Part shown: positions 30,425 to 39,569 of the stretch, one piece after another | Position numbering within the stretch: the first letter of the stretch is position 1 | How the letters are laid out: each line of letters starts with the position of its first letter | NCBI RefSeq assembly: GCF_021088345.1 | Contig: NZ_CP088156.1 | Location: forward strand, 5,270,001 to 5,334,000 | Direction: 5' to 3' | Length of the DNA stretch: 64,000 bases | Source: Bradyrhizobium ontarionense | GTDB lineage: Bacteria > Pseudomonadota > Alphaproteobacteria > Rhizobiales > Xanthobacteraceae | The notes under the pieces: generated by a model | Database searches by the model: none | Seen by the model: only the letters and a program-made list of their open reading frames with translations | Told to the model about the DNA's origin: nothing | Position numbers and translations under genes: made by a program

Positions 30425-31551
30425 CGCAGGGTCTGATAGAGACGGTGAAGGAGCCGCGTCCGCGGCTCGATCGAGGAGATGTACATCTGCTCGTAATGCG
30501 TATGCGCGCCCTTGCCGTCGACACCGAGCCCGTCGAGCGTTGCGGTGAACGGCGCCGTGAAATTGCCGTCGGAGCCGCCGCCCGTATAGGTGTCCGTGAG
30601 TTCGAAGCCGAGCTCTTCCGCAAGTGACCTCGCGTGCTCGAACAGCGCCGCCCCGGCGTTGCCCTTCACGTAAGGCGGCCGGTTCACCTCGCCTCTGACT
30701 TCGACCGTGACGCCATCGCTGCGCGAGGTCAGCCCCAGGATCTTGGGCAGAATCTCCTCGGCATCTGCCGGCGTCGGCAGCCGCGCATCCACCTCCGCAT
30801 AGGCCTCCTCAGCGATCACGTTGGGGCGCGTGCCGCCGCGGACGACGCCGACATTCACGGTGATCCCGCGCTCGGGATCATTGAGCGCTTCAAGCGCGTG
30901 GATCACGTTGGCGAGTTCGCGGATCGCACTACGCCCGTCTTGCGGACGCGCGCCGGCATGGGCGGGAACGCCGCGGATCGCCACGTCGAAGCGTGCGACG
31001 CCCTTGCGTCCGGTGACGATCTTGCCACCGTCGCGCGCGGGCTCGGTCACCAGGACGTATTTGGCCTTGCGGCCTTCATCCTCGATCAGCGCGCGCGATG
31101 TCGGACTGCCGATCTCCTCGTCCGAGACGAACAAATGAGTAATGCCGAGCGGTGATCGCTCGCCCGCGATGCAGAGCTGACGGAAGGCGTGATAAGCAAG
31201 GTATGCGCCACCCTTCATGTCGTAGATGCCCGGGCCGAAGGCGACGTCGCCTTCAATCGAAAACGGCAGGCGCTCGATGAAGCCGATCGGGTGCACCGTA
31301 TCGAGATGGCTGAGGATCAGGATGCCCGGCTCGTCCTGTCCCCACGACGAGCGGACCACGAGATGATCGCCGCAGCCGTCGCGTCCGGCGATCCGCTCGA
31401 TCGTGGCGTCGAGCCCGCGGTAGCCGTCGGCGACCAGCGAGGCCAACCGGTTGACCTGATCGGGCGCGTCGGTCGGTGTTTCGATCTCCACCCATCGGCG
31501 GATGCCTTCGAGGATTGTGCGACTATCGAACGGATCGGTCGTGGTGGTCAT
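30421..31551 (-). CDS. M20-family metallopeptidase (glutamate carboxypeptidase-like)
   Basis: A 376-residue zinc peptidase/deacylase. The metal-site blocks are ILSHLDTVHP (His and Asp), GIYDMKGG (bridging Asp), SDEEIGS (Glu base and ligand), LVTEPA (Glu) and YTGGGSDGN near the C-terminus with the last His region AHTHYEQM. The dimerisation domain begins about residue 190 (GVPAHAGARPQDGRSA). The order fits carboxypeptidase G2/ArgE/DapE-like M20 enzymes, and closest in style is CPG2, which removes C-terminal glutamate. It has no signal peptide, so it is cytoplasmic. It overlaps trmB by 4 nt. The substrate is not predictable. Confidence 0.9.
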   Translation of the reverse strand: MTTTTDPFDSRTILEGIRRWVEIETPTDAPDQVNRLASLVADGYRGLDATIERIAGRDGCGDHLVVRSSWGQDEPGILILSHLDTVHPIGFIERLPFSIEGDVAFGPGIYDMKGGAYLAYHAFRQLCIAGERSPLGITHLFVSDEEIGSPTSRALIEDEGRKAKYVLVTEPARDGGKIVTGRKGVARFDVAIRGVPAHAGARPQDGRSAIRELANVIHALEALNDPERGITVNVGVVRGGTRPNVIAEEAYAEVDARLPTPADAEEILPKILGLTSRSDGVTVEVRGEVNRPPYVKGNAGAALFEHARSLAEELGFELTDTYTGGGSDGNFTAPFTATLDGLGVDGKGAHTHYEQMYISSIEPRTRLLHRLYQTLR

Positions 31552-31676
31552 GGGCTTCGCAAGTCGTTCTCAATGGTTACTAAATGGTAGCGGGCGCGGA
31601 GCTGTGTCGTGCACCCATCGTGGCGCATGCCTGAGTGCTGCCCGCTCCCGGGCGCCACATGCGCACAAAACGATTT

Positions 31677-31717
31677 AGAGCGCGACAGCGTTTCCCGAAG
31701 GGGAGCCATCGCGCTCT
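31677..31717 (-). terminator. Hairpin downstream of praR, possible terminator
   Basis: AGAGCGCGA at 31677-31685 pairs perfectly with TCGCGCTCT at 31709-31717, with an inner TCCC/GGGG-type stem closing the loop. On the minus strand it is followed by AAATCGTTTTG, a weak and delayed T-run. It could be the praR terminator or a dispersed palindromic repeat. Confidence 0.5.
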
Positions 31718-31817
31718 ATTGGTCGTGATCCCACTTGTCTATCGGCTCATTGGTTTTGCGGAACGCAGCGTGCCCGGCGCGACGTTCGCAAAACCTGCTC
31801 TGCTAATGGCCCCCCGA

Positions 31818-31865
31818 GGCGCTGACATTCATATGAGAGGTGGCCGCAATAGGAATGTCAGCGCC
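31818..31865. repeat. Perfect 13-bp inverted repeat just after praR
   Basis: GGCGCTGACATTC at 31818-31830 and GAATGTCAGCGCC at 31853-31865 are exact reverse complements with a 22-nt loop. It begins 11 nt beyond the praR stop. No T-run follows on either strand, so an intrinsic terminator is unlikely; an mRNA-protecting 3' stem-loop or a protein-binding site is possible. Confidence 0.7.
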
Positions 31866-31875
31866 GGCGCATCAG

Positions 31876-32292
31876 CTAGCCGTCTTCCGGCGCTTCGCGA
31901 TCAGCAATCTGCTCGACCAGGTCGACGATGCTGCGGCGAAGCTTGGAATCGTGGATCCGCGTGAATGCGCGGGTCAACGCCAGTCCTTCAGAGGTTGCCA
32001 GAAAATCGGACACATAGGCCGGAGAAGCACCTTCGCCGAAGGTTTCGCCGTTGATGCCGCCACTCGGGACCCCTTCAAACAGGAAGGAGACCGGGATCTG
32101 CAGGACCTCTGATATCTGCTGAATCCGGCTGGCGCCGACACGATTGGTGCCTTTTTCGTACTTCTGTATCTGCTGGAACGTGAGTCCGAGAGCCTCACCG
32201 AGTTTTTCCTGGCTCATGCCCAACATGATACGGCGCATCCGCACCCGGCTGCCGACATGCTTGTCAACAGGGTTGGGCGCTTTCGTCGACAT
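31876..32292 (-). CDS. praR: XRE-family regulator of the PraR/PhrR type
   Basis: A 138-residue transcription regulator with a Cro/CI helix-turn-helix: GSRVRMRRIMLGMSQEKLGEALGLTFQQIQKYE in outline, residues about 14-46, followed by the conserved rhizobial tail (VSFLFEGV, YVSDFLATSEGLALTRAF, SIVDLVEQIA). This matches PraR of Rhizobium leguminosarum, a regulator of biofilm and quorum sensing, and PhrR of Sinorhizobium, a low-pH inducible gene found beside the lnt homolog actA; the neighbour upstream here is indeed lnt. The gene is 236 bp after lnt. A TTGACA sits in that gap, so it may have its own promoter, and autoregulation is usual in the family. Confidence 0.85.
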   Translation of the reverse strand: MSTKAPNPVDKHVGSRVRMRRIMLGMSQEKLGEALGLTFQQIQKYEKGTNRVGASRIQQISEVLQIPVSFLFEGVPSGGINGETFGEGASPAYVSDFLATSEGLALTRAFTRIHDSKLRRSIVDLVEQIADREAPEDG

Positions 32293-32528
32293 CTCTCAAC
32301 TCCTTAGAATCAGGGGCCCCGGAACGAGGCGGTCGCAGTATGCCTCAGGCGCTCACACCGTCAATTTATGCTCGCATGTCGTACTAACGAAGACGGGCCG
32401 AGCAAAGAACTGAGCGGCTCATGCTGCCGCGCGACAATGCGAATTGCAGCCGCTATCTGTCAACACTTGGGGTTTTGCTTGTCAAAAAAAATCTTACGCA
32501 ACCGGAAAGAATCGAGGGTTTGCGGGTG

Positions 32529-34136
32529 TCAGGGAAGCTTTTGAGCAACACGTCTGCGAACGACGGTGCTCAGGGCGATCACTAACAGGATCGCCGCAGG
32601 AACATCGCCGGCCCGCGCATAGATGGTCGGCTGCAACGCAACAGGCAGCGCTGCGTCGAGCACGCCCTCTGCGCCGAGCGGCAATTGCGCGATGATACGC
32701 CCTACAGGATCGATCACCGCAGAGATTCCAGTGTTCGCTGATCGAACTAATGGAACGCCTTGTTCGATCGCCCGCCACTGCGCTTGCTGCAGATGCTGAT
32801 GAGGACCGGTCGAAATGCCGAACCAGCCATCATTCGTTAGGTTGACGATCCAGCCGGGCCTCTCTTCTCCGGCGCTGTCGCTCGGAAAAATCGCCTCGTA
32901 GCAGATCAAAGGAAGAACACGCGGTGCGTGTGGCACGTCCAGGTTGTGCCGGGTGGTGCCGGGTATGAAGCCTCCTTGCACCCGGGTGAGCTGCTCGAGG
33001 CCGATCCGTTCCAGCCAATCCTGGAACGGCAGATACTCGCCGAACGGCACCAGATGAAGCTTGTCGTAGACGGACAGCACGGCGCCATCATGATCGATGA
33101 CATAGATCGAATTGTAGGCGCGGGTGACGAGTGCGTTCCGTGGCCCGCCCGGGGCGCGGACCGAACCGGTGATCAGCACCGTGCCCGGCGAGAGCAGGTC
33201 GGCGATCTGGGCCATCACGTCCGGCTCGCGGGCCAGAAAGAACGGAAACGCCGATTCCGGCCAGATCAGGACATTGGTGTCCCGGACCCCGGTGGCGCGG
33301 GGACCCGAGGCGCGGTCAGACAGCGCCAGATAGCGCCGCATCACGTCGGCCTTGGCGCCGTAGTTGAATTTGACGTCCTGCTGCAGGTTCGGCTGCATGA
33401 TCCGGAGCTTGAGGTCGGCAACCAGCGCCGTCGGATGCAGACCGAGCCGGATGGCGCCGAACACGCCCATCAGGACGAGCAGGGTGGCGGCCGCCGCCGG
33501 CGCCTGCCAGGTGTCGCGCCAGGTCTTGCCGTCGATCAGCACCGCCGGGCTCGCGAAGATCGCGATCGCCAGGAACGTCATGCCCCACAGCCCGATCAGC
33601 GAGGTCGACTGCGCCAGGGCAAGCGGCTGGGACAGGGCATAACCGAACGTGTTCCAGGGGAAGCCGGTCAAGGCATGGCCGCGCAGCCATTCGCTCGCCG
33701 TCAGGCAGGCCGCCAGCGCCAGGATGCGGGTTGCATCGCGCGTCCAGATCAACCGGGCCAAGGCGAAGCCGAGCGCAGGGAACAGCGCCAGATAGGCCGG
33801 CAGCCCGAGCACCGCGAACGGCATCAGCCAGGCGAACGTCTGGGCATCGACCAAGAACGCGTTGCCGATCCAGTACAGGCCCGGGACGAAATAGCCCATG
33901 CCGAAGCAGAAGCCGGTCAGCGCGGCCGCTGGAATGCCGCGCCGCCGGCCCGCGGCCGCGCCGTCGATCAGCCAGACCACCGCCGGAAAGGTGACGATCA
34001 GCACCGGCCAGGCATTGAACGGTGCCATCGCGAGCGAGGACAGCGCACCTGCGGCGAGCGCGATGGCGGCACGTTTCCAGCCCCAGGCCAGGACGACGCC
34101 AAGGGCGAGGCCGCGAATCGTCGACGGACGGATCAC
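32529..34136 (-). CDS. lnt: Apolipoprotein N-acyltransferase Lnt
   Basis: A 535-residue inner-membrane enzyme that N-acylates the terminal Cys of lipoproteins. The N-terminal half has about eight hydrophobic segments; the C-terminal half is a nitrilase-like domain. Its catalytic triad is visible as WPESAFPFF (Glu), YDKLHLVPFGEYLPF (Lys) and PLICYEAIF (Cys). The start is a GTG at 34136 that overlaps the corC stop (GTGA), so it is translationally coupled. Lipoprotein maturation genes following corC/ybeX is an old and conserved order. The Sinorhizobium homolog actA is needed for acid tolerance, which suits the praR/phrR neighbour. Confidence 0.95.
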   Translation of the reverse strand: MIRPSTIRGLALGVVLAWGWKRAAIALAAGALSSLAMAPFNAWPVLIVTFPAVVWLIDGAAAGRRRGIPAAALTGFCFGMGYFVPGLYWIGNAFLVDAQTFAWLMPFAVLGLPAYLALFPALGFALARLIWTRDATRILALAACLTASEWLRGHALTGFPWNTFGYALSQPLALAQSTSLIGLWGMTFLAIAIFASPAVLIDGKTWRDTWQAPAAAATLLVLMGVFGAIRLGLHPTALVADLKLRIMQPNLQQDVKFNYGAKADVMRRYLALSDRASGPRATGVRDTNVLIWPESAFPFFLAREPDVMAQIADLLSPGTVLITGSVRAPGGPRNALVTRAYNSIYVIDHDGAVLSVYDKLHLVPFGEYLPFQDWLERIGLEQLTRVQGGFIPGTTRHNLDVPHAPRVLPLICYEAIFPSDSAGEERPGWIVNLTNDGWFGISTGPHQHLQQAQWRAIEQGVPLVRSANTGISAVIDPVGRIIAQLPLGAEGVLDAALPVALQPTIYARAGDVPAAILLVIALSTVVRRRVAQKLP

Positions 34137-35290
34137 TGTGAGCCGGCTCCGTCACGTGGTGGCGGGCTGTTGTCTTCACCGCCCGGCGCCGGGTCGCTAT
34201 CCGCCGTCCGCGGCGGCTCGATGGAGCCGCCGGTCTCGGGCAAGGCCTCGCGGCGCCGGCCCTCGCGCGGCGGACGCGGGACGGGCCGCTCCTTGCGCGG
34301 CGCGATGCGCAGCCGCTTGACCCGGCGCGGATCGGCGTCCAGCACCTCGACCTCGAAATTGCCGGGACCGGAGATCAGTTCGCCGCGCACCGGCAGCCGG
34401 CCGACATGGTTGACGAGATAGCCGCCCAGCGTCTCGACGCCCTCACCGGCCTCTCCGGTCACGAAATCCTCGCCGATCACCCGGCGCACGTCATCGAGGC
34501 TGGCGCGGGCATCCGCGATGAAGGCGTTGTCGGCCTGCCGCATGATCGCCGGCGGCTCGTCGCTGTCGTGCTCGTCATCGATCTCGCCGACGATCTGCTC
34601 GACGATGTCCTCCATCGAGACCAGCCCGTCGGTGCCGCCATATTCGTCGACGACGAGCGCCAGATGAATGCGCGAGGCCTGCATCTGCGCGAGCAGGTCG
34701 ATCGCGCGCATCGACGGCGGCACGTAGAGCAGCTTGCGGATGATGCTGGCGTCGAGCAGCGGCATCGAAAGATCGACGGTCTTGAGATCGAGGCCAGCGG
34801 GCAGCGGCTTCTTGCGCTTGGCCTTCACGGCCTCGGGGACGCGCGCCTGCGCGGTCATGAAGGCCAGCAGGTCGCGAATGTGCACCATGCCCTCGGGATC
34901 GTCGAGCGTGTCGTTGTAGACCACGAGCCTGGAATGCGATGCGCTCTCGAACAGGCTCATCAGCTCGCCGAGCGGAATGTCACGCCTGACCGCGACGATG
35001 TCTGCGCGATGCACCATGACGTCGGCGATGCGTCGCTCGTGCAGATCGAGGATGTTGCGCAGCAGCGTGCGCTCGACCGCGGAGAAGCCGATGTCGTCGG
35101 GCGCCGACGCGTCGAGCACGACCTGCAGGTCGTCGCGCACCGACCCGGCGCCCTTCCAGCCGAACAGGTTGCGCAGCGCCCGCAACAGCCAGTTCTCGCT
35201 CGGTGAGCGTCCGAGCTCGGCCGGCGGCACCACGGCCGGCAGATTGCGCATGTTGCGCGGATTGTCGTGGATCGGCTCGGAATCGGCCAT
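34133..35290 (-). CDS. CBS-domain protein of the CorC/TlyC (YbeX) family
   Basis: A 385-residue cytoplasmic protein without membrane segments. A CBS-domain pair spans roughly residues 85-210 (RRIADVMVHRADIVAVRRD and the later LLDASIIRKLLYVPPSMRAIDLLAQMQ in outline). The linker block LVVDEYGGTDGLVSMEDI is diagnostic. A CorC_HlyC transporter-associated domain follows, and then a Pro/Arg/Gly-rich tail of about 50 residues. E. coli YbeX/CorC, in the same ybeZ-ybeY-ybeX-lnt order, is linked to cobalt/magnesium homeostasis and ribosome quality. The hemolysin label in old annotations is not supported. The ATG at 35290 is 2 nt after the ybeY stop. Confidence 0.92.
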   Translation of the reverse strand: MADSEPIHDNPRNMRNLPAVVPPAELGRSPSENWLLRALRNLFGWKGAGSVRDDLQVVLDASAPDDIGFSAVERTLLRNILDLHERRIADVMVHRADIVAVRRDIPLGELMSLFESASHSRLVVYNDTLDDPEGMVHIRDLLAFMTAQARVPEAVKAKRKKPLPAGLDLKTVDLSMPLLDASIIRKLLYVPPSMRAIDLLAQMQASRIHLALVVDEYGGTDGLVSMEDIVEQIVGEIDDEHDSDEPPAIMRQADNAFIADARASLDDVRRVIGEDFVTGEAGEGVETLGGYLVNHVGRLPVRGELISGPGNFEVEVLDADPRRVKRLRIAPRKERPVPRPPREGRRREALPETGGSIEPPRTADSDPAPGGEDNSPPPRDGAGSQ

Positions 35291-35292
35291 GG

Positions 35293-35802
35293 TCAATCCA
35301 TCCGCTCCCGCTCGGCGTAGGGATCAGGGATTCCCAGTTGTGCCAGGATCTCGGTCTCCAGCGCCTCCATCTCCGCGGCCTCGTCCTCGGTCTCGTGATC
35401 GTAGCCGATCAGATGCAGGAAGCCGTGCACGGTGAGATGGCTCAGATGCTGGTCGAACGGCTTCTGTTCGTCGTCGGCCTCGCGCCGCATCGTCTCATAG
35501 GCGATCGCGATATCGCCGAGCATACGCGGCGCATCGTCCTCGCTGCGCGGCCCGGTGGGCTGCAGCGCGGGAAACGACAGTACGTTGGTCGGCTTGTCGA
35601 TGCCGCGCCAGTTGCTGTTGAGCGTGCGGATGCCTGCGTCGTCCGTCAGCATGACGGCGATCTCGGCCTCGCCGACGTCGGCCTCGACTATCTCCGCGGC
35701 TGCGATGATGGCGCGATGTATGACGTCCTCGGCGTCGGGCTGGTCCTGCCAGCAGTCGGCTGCGACGATCACCTCAGTGCTTGGAATGGGACTTTGTGGC
35801 AT
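35293..35802 (-). CDS. ybeY: Endoribonuclease YbeY (16S rRNA maturation)
   Basis: A 169-residue metallo-endoribonuclease for 16S rRNA 3' end processing and 70S quality control. The zinc site is the conserved HX3HX5H in LTVHGFLHLIGYDHE. Upstream blocks IAVMLTDDAGIRTLNSNWRG and DKPTNVLSFPA are typical. I chose the ATG at 35802 (MPQSPIPSTEV); the longer open frame to 35970 is antisense-like and overlaps phoH. It sits between phoH and corC in the conserved ybeZ-ybeY-ybeX order. A slightly long gap of 64 nt separates it from phoH. Confidence 0.95.
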   Translation of the reverse strand: MPQSPIPSTEVIVAADCWQDQPDAEDVIHRAIIAAAEIVEADVGEAEIAVMLTDDAGIRTLNSNWRGIDKPTNVLSFPALQPTGPRSEDDAPRMLGDIAIAYETMRREADDEQKPFDQHLSHLTVHGFLHLIGYDHETEDEAAEMEALETEILAQLGIPDPYAERERMD

Positions 35803-35866
35803 CCTGGTCGATATCTGTGCGGATGGCGCGGTCAATCGCGCGCCGATCGGCGTGCTTGCTCTTGCG

Positions 35867-36904
35867 TCAGCGGGCCTTCGGGCCTTCATAGGCAGCGACG
35901 ATGCGCGCCACCAATTCGTGGCGAATGACATCTTCGCCGGTGAACTTGACCTGTGCGATCCCCTCGACACCCTCGAGCAGCCGGGCGGCCTCCGCCAAAC
36001 CGGACGTCTGCCCGTTGGGCAGGTCGACCTGAGACGGATCGCCCGTGATGATCATGCGGCTGTTCTCGCCGAGACGAGTCAGGAACATCTTCATCTGCAT
36101 GGACGTGGTGTTCTGGGCTTCGTCGAGGATGATCGCGGCGTTGGTCAGCGTGCGCCCGCGCATGAAGGCGAGCGGCGCGATCTCGATCTCGCCGGACTGC
36201 AGCGCGCGTTCGACGACGCGCGCGTCCATCAGGTCGTACAGCGCGTCATAGATCGGACGCAGATACGGGTCGACCTTTTCCCGGAGATCGCCGGGCAGGA
36301 ATCCGAGCCGTTCGCCGGCCTCGACCGCCGGGCGCGACAGGATGATGCGATCGACCTCCTTGCGCTCGAACAGCTGGGCGGCCTGCGCGACCGCAAGCCA
36401 GGTCTTGCCGGTTCCTGCCGGTCCAATCCCGAACACCAGCTCATGGCGCTTCAAGGCGCGAATGTAGGAATCCTGCGCGGCCGTGCGGGCGCGCACCGGG
36501 CGCTTGCGCAGGTTGATGCTCTCGAAGGCGTTCTTCGCGTTCTTGGCATCGAACTCGAACAGCGAGCCTTGCGCGACCACGGCGCGGATCGCCCCTTCGA
36601 CGTCACCCTGGGCCAGGTCCTGGCCCTGCAGCGCCTGGGCATAGAGCGATTCCAGCACGCGCCGCGCGGCGTCACAGCCGTCGCGGGAGCCGCCGATCGT
36701 GATGTGGTTGCCGCGGGAATCGACGACGACGCCGAGCCGGCGCTCCACCAACGCCAGGTTCTGTCCGTAGGGACCGACAAGGGCCGAAACCGCGCGATTG
36801 TCGTCGAAATCGATGACAACCTGCGTCTCGGGTGGCATCGACGTCTCGCGGTCGAACTTGCGGTTTTGAGCGAGGGAAGGCGAATCCGATGCGCTCTTGG
36901 GCAA
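35867..36904 (-). CDS. PhoH-like ATPase (YbeZ)
   Basis: A 345-residue P-loop ATPase of the PhoH family, partner of YbeY in RNA metabolism. An N-terminal KH-like region (VGPYGQNLALVERRLGV) precedes the Walker A motif GPAGTGKTWLAV near residue 158 and Walker B ILDEAQNT; TGDPSQVDLP and the Arg finger-type region follow. The start is uncertain: a TTG at 36904 gives MPKSASDSPS, the usual rhizobial N-terminus, with CGGAG about 9 nt upstream. A TTG at 36928 would overlap miaB, and the first ATG is at 36838. The gene lies 4 nt after the miaB stop, which supports coupled translation. Confidence 0.92.
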   Translation of the reverse strand: MPKSASDSPSLAQNRKFDRETSMPPETQVVIDFDDNRAVSALVGPYGQNLALVERRLGVVVDSRGNHITIGGSRDGCDAARRVLESLYAQALQGQDLAQGDVEGAIRAVVAQGSLFEFDAKNAKNAFESINLRKRPVRARTAAQDSYIRALKRHELVFGIGPAGTGKTWLAVAQAAQLFERKEVDRIILSRPAVEAGERLGFLPGDLREKVDPYLRPIYDALYDLMDARVVERALQSGEIEIAPLAFMRGRTLTNAAIILDEAQNTTSMQMKMFLTRLGENSRMIITGDPSQVDLPNGQTSGLAEAARLLEGVEGIAQVKFTGEDVIRHELVARIVAAYEGPKAR

Positions 36905-36908
36905 GGGC

Positions 36909-38306
36909 TCAGGCTCCGACGGTGGCAAGGGGGGCTGCGGAACGGCTGACCGGCGTCGCTGTCACGAGCTCGCCGAGCAGGCTGTAGCGTTCGAGGCTGT
37001 CGATCCTCACCGGCATCACCTGCCCGATGATCTCGTCCGACGCCATCACGTGCGCCGGCTGCAGATAGGCGGTTCGTCCCACGAGCTGCCCCGGCTTCCG
37101 GGCCACGCGTTCGAACAGCACGTCGACGACGGTGCCAATCGCGGCCTTGTTGAAGGCCGATTGCTGGCTGTCGATCAAGGCCTGGAGCCGCTCCAATCGC
37201 TCGTCCATCTCGGTCGCTGACACCATCTCCTGCATGTCCGCCGCCGGCGTTCCCGGTCGCGGCGAATATTTGAACGAATAGGCGCCAGCGTAGCCGATTT
37301 GGTCGATGAGCGCGAGGGTGGCGCGAAAATCTTCCTCGGTCTCCCCGGGGAACCCGACGATGAAATCGGAGGAGAACGCAATCTCCGGGCGTACGTGACG
37401 GAACCGGTCGACGGCTGTCCGGTAGGCGGCCGCGCTGTGCTTGCGGTTCATCGCGGAAAGGATGCGGTCCGAGCCGGATTGGACCGGCAGATGCACGAAC
37501 GGCATCAGCGCGTCGAGATCGCGATGCGCGGCGATCAGGCTGTCGTCGACGTCGTTGGGGTGGCTGGTCGAATAGCGGATGCGGGCCACGCCGGGGATCT
37601 CGGCGATCCGGTATAAGAGCCGACCAAGCGTCCAGGCGCGGCCGTCCGGACCCTCGCCATGATAGGCGTTGACGTTCTGCCCGATCAGCGTGATCTCGCG
37701 AACGCCGTTGTCCGTAAGTTGAGTGACCTCGTCGACGATCCGTGCGACCGGGCGCGACATTTCGCTGCCGCGCGTGTACGGCACCACGCAGAAGGTGCAG
37801 AACTTGTCACAGCCCTCCTGCACGGTCACGAACGCCGAGACGCCGCGGGCCCGGATAGCCTCACGGCTGGGCTTGGCCAGGACGGCGAACTTGTCCTCGG
37901 CCGGGAACTCGGTTTCGATTGCCCGTTCGCCCCGGCCGGCGCGCGCCAGCAGCTCCGGCAGATGATGGTAGCTCTGCGGGCCGACCACCATGTCGACTGT
38001 CGGCGCGCGTGCGATGATCTCCTGGCCTTCGGCCTGGGCTACGCAGCCGGCGACCGCAATCTGCATCGTGCGGCCGGCCCTCGCGGCGTCCTCTTTCGCG
38101 ACCCGCAGCCGCCCCAGCTCCGAATAGACCTTTTCGGATGCCTTCTCGCGGATGTGGCAGGTGTTGAGGATCACCAGATCGGCGGCGCCGACATCGGCAG
38201 TCTCGACGAAGCCCTCAGCTCCCAGCGTGTCCACCATGCGCTGGGCATCGTAGACGTTCATCTGGCAGCCATAGGACTTGATGTGCAGCTTGCGCGGCGG
38301 CGTCAT
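36909..38306 (-). CDS. miaB: tRNA-2-methylthio-N6-dimethylallyladenosine synthase MiaB
   Basis: A 465-residue radical-SAM methylthiotransferase acting on i6A37 of tRNAs. The N-terminal UPF0004 domain ([18 protein letters not shown]) carries the first [4Fe-4S] cluster cysteines, including NTCHIREKA. The radical-SAM motif CX3CX2C is in [16 protein letters not shown], and the C-terminal TRAM domain includes [18 protein letters not shown] placed the start at the ATG at 38306 ([10 protein letters not shown]); the open frame extends 32 codons further but without family similarity. It is followed by phoH after 4 nt. The order miaB-phoH-ybeY-corC-lnt is conserved in many proteobacteria. Confidence 0.97.
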   Translation of the reverse strand: MTPPRKLHIKSYGCQMNVYDAQRMVDTLGAEGFVETADVGAADLVILNTCHIREKASEKVYSELGRLRVAKEDAARAGRTMQIAVAGCVAQAEGQEIIARAPTVDMVVGPQSYHHLPELLARAGRGERAIETEFPAEDKFAVLAKPSREAIRARGVSAFVTVQEGCDKFCTFCVVPYTRGSEMSRPVARIVDEVTQLTDNGVREITLIGQNVNAYHGEGPDGRAWTLGRLLYRIAEIPGVARIRYSTSHPNDVDDSLIAAHRDLDALMPFVHLPVQSGSDRILSAMNRKHSAAAYRTAVDRFRHVRPEIAFSSDFIVGFPGETEEDFRATLALIDQIGYAGAYSFKYSPRPGTPAADMQEMVSATEMDERLERLQALIDSQQSAFNKAAIGTVVDVLFERVARKPGQLVGRTAYLQPAHVMASDEIIGQVMPVRIDSLERYSLLGELVTATPVSRSAAPLATVGA

Positions 38307-38361
38307 GAACCTTGCGTACGGTCGGGAGCGCGCCAATTTCGGCGCGGGGCTCAGATATAGG

Positions 38362-39081
38362 CTAGACGGCCGAAAATCCAGCAAGCGGGCCCGTTTTCTC
38401 ACCCAGCCGGTTCAGAATTGCTGGCAATTGCCGCATATCGTCGAAAACCAGGGTGGCGCCGGCGGCCTGCAGGCTGCCGGCATGGTCCGGCCGGCAATGG
38501 CTGCCGCCGTGGAACCCGAGCACGGTCATACCGGCGGCGGCGGCGCCTCGGATGCCGGCCGGGCTGTCCTCGACGACGACGCAGGCCCAAGGCCTGGCCT
38601 TCATCTGTGCTGCGGCGAACAGGAACAGGTCGGGGGCCGGCTTGCCGTTCTCGACCTGCGAGGACGAGAAGATGTGCGGGGCGAGACGGTCATACAGCCG
38701 GGTGGCGCCGAGGCTGACGCGCATGCGCTGGTGCGAGCCGGAGGAGGCGACGCAGACCGGGATGTCGATGGAGTCCAGCGCGTCGGTGATCCCCTCGATG
38801 CTCCGCAGGTCCTGCTCGAAGGCGCGGAACAGGCGGTCCTGCAGCCGCGCATTGAAATCGTCGGGCAGGCTGCGGCCGAGCTCCGCCTCGACCTCCAACG
38901 TCGCCTGTTTCGACGAGCGGCCCAGGAAGCGATCGAAAACCTCATCCGCGGTGATCGGGTAGCCACACAGGCTGAGCACGTCGGCATGGGCCTGACAGGA
39001 GATCACCTCGCTGTCGACCAGCACGCCATCGCAATCGAAAATGACGAGATCGAGGTTCGAACCAGGCGTCGCGTCAGCCAT
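38362..39081 (-). CDS. HAD-family phosphatase (beta-phosphoglucomutase-like)
   Basis: A 239-residue HAD hydrolase. Motif I is [13 protein letters not shown] near residue 12, motif [12 protein letters not shown], motif III the Lys in [13 protein letters not shown], and motif [20 protein letters not shown]. The cap between I and II is helical (C1 type), as in phosphatases of small sugar phosphates and PGM-type enzymes. The GVLVDSE form is typical of the YniC/beta-PGM group; the substrate is unknown. The ATG at 39081 overlaps the fur stop by 8 nt, implying coupling. It is convergent with nothing and lies 55 nt upstream of miaB. Confidence 0.9.
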   Translation of the reverse strand: MADATPGSNLDLVIFDCDGVLVDSEVISCQAHADVLSLCGYPITADEVFDRFLGRSSKQATLEVEAELGRSLPDDFNARLQDRLFRAFEQDLRSIEGITDALDSIDIPVCVASSGSHQRMRVSLGATRLYDRLAPHIFSSSQVENGKPAPDLFLFAAAQMKARPWACVVVEDSPAGIRGAAAAGMTVLGFHGGSHCRPDHAGSLQAAGATLVFDDMRQLPAILNRLGEKTGPLAGFSAV

Positions 39082-39526
39082 TCGTCTCTTCGTCGAGAGG
39101 CACACAATACAGCTCGAGCCGGTGGTCGACGAGCTTGTAGCCGAGCTTGCGGGCGATCTCCGCCTGCAGCTTCTCGATTTCCTCCGAGGTGAACTCGATC
39201 ACCTTGCCGTCGCGCAGGTTGATCAGGTGATCGTGGTGGCTGTCGCGCATCTGCTCGTAGCGGGCGCGGCCTTCGCGGAAATCGTGGCGCTCGATGATGC
39301 CCGCATCCTCGAACAGCTTCACGGTCCGATAGACGGTGGAAATCGAGATCTTGTCGTCGACTGCGACGCAGCGCCGATAGAGCTCTTCAACGTCGGGATG
39401 GTCGCTGGCTTCCGCAAGCACACGGGCAATAACCCGGCGTTGCTCGGTCATGCGCATGCCGGTGGCGGCGCAGCGCGCCTCGATGCCGGAGGAATTGAGC
39501 GCTGGCGTAGTTTTTAAGGAGGTCAT
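39074..39526 (-). CDS. fur: Ferric uptake regulator Fur
   Basis: A 150-residue Fur-family repressor. The DNA-binding domain has GMRMTEQRRVIARVLAEASDHPDVEELYRR in outline and SISTVYRTVKLFEDAGII as recognition helix region. The dimerisation/metal part has RARYEQMRDSHHDHLI and the strongly conserved rhizobial stretch VIEFTSEEIEKLQAEIARKLGY. In rhizobia this lineage (Fur/Mur) often senses manganese as well as iron. No C-terminal CXXC zinc pair is seen, as is usual for alphaproteobacterial members. The start ATG at 39526 has GAGG about 10 nt upstream. The window thus holds both Irr and Fur. It follows rimI by 43 nt on the same strand. Confidence 0.92.
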   Translation of the reverse strand: MTSLKTTPALNSSGIEARCAATGMRMTEQRRVIARVLAEASDHPDVEELYRRCVAVDDKISISTVYRTVKLFEDAGIIERHDFREGRARYEQMRDSHHDHLINLRDGKVIEFTSEEIEKLQAEIARKLGYKLVDHRLELYCVPLDEETNG

Positions 39527-39569
39527 TGTGTCTCGCCTCAAGGATGCGCTTTCTGCCACCAAGTGCATG

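Larger units (their letters stand above)
31552..31875. other. Intergenic region with two inverted repeats
   Basis: About 320 bp between praR and the M20 peptidase gene on the same strand. It holds a hairpin at 31677-31717 and a perfect 13-bp inverted repeat at 31818-31865, both listed separately. No coding sequence is seen. The peptidase promoter should lie in the part nearest 31552. Confidence 0.5.
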
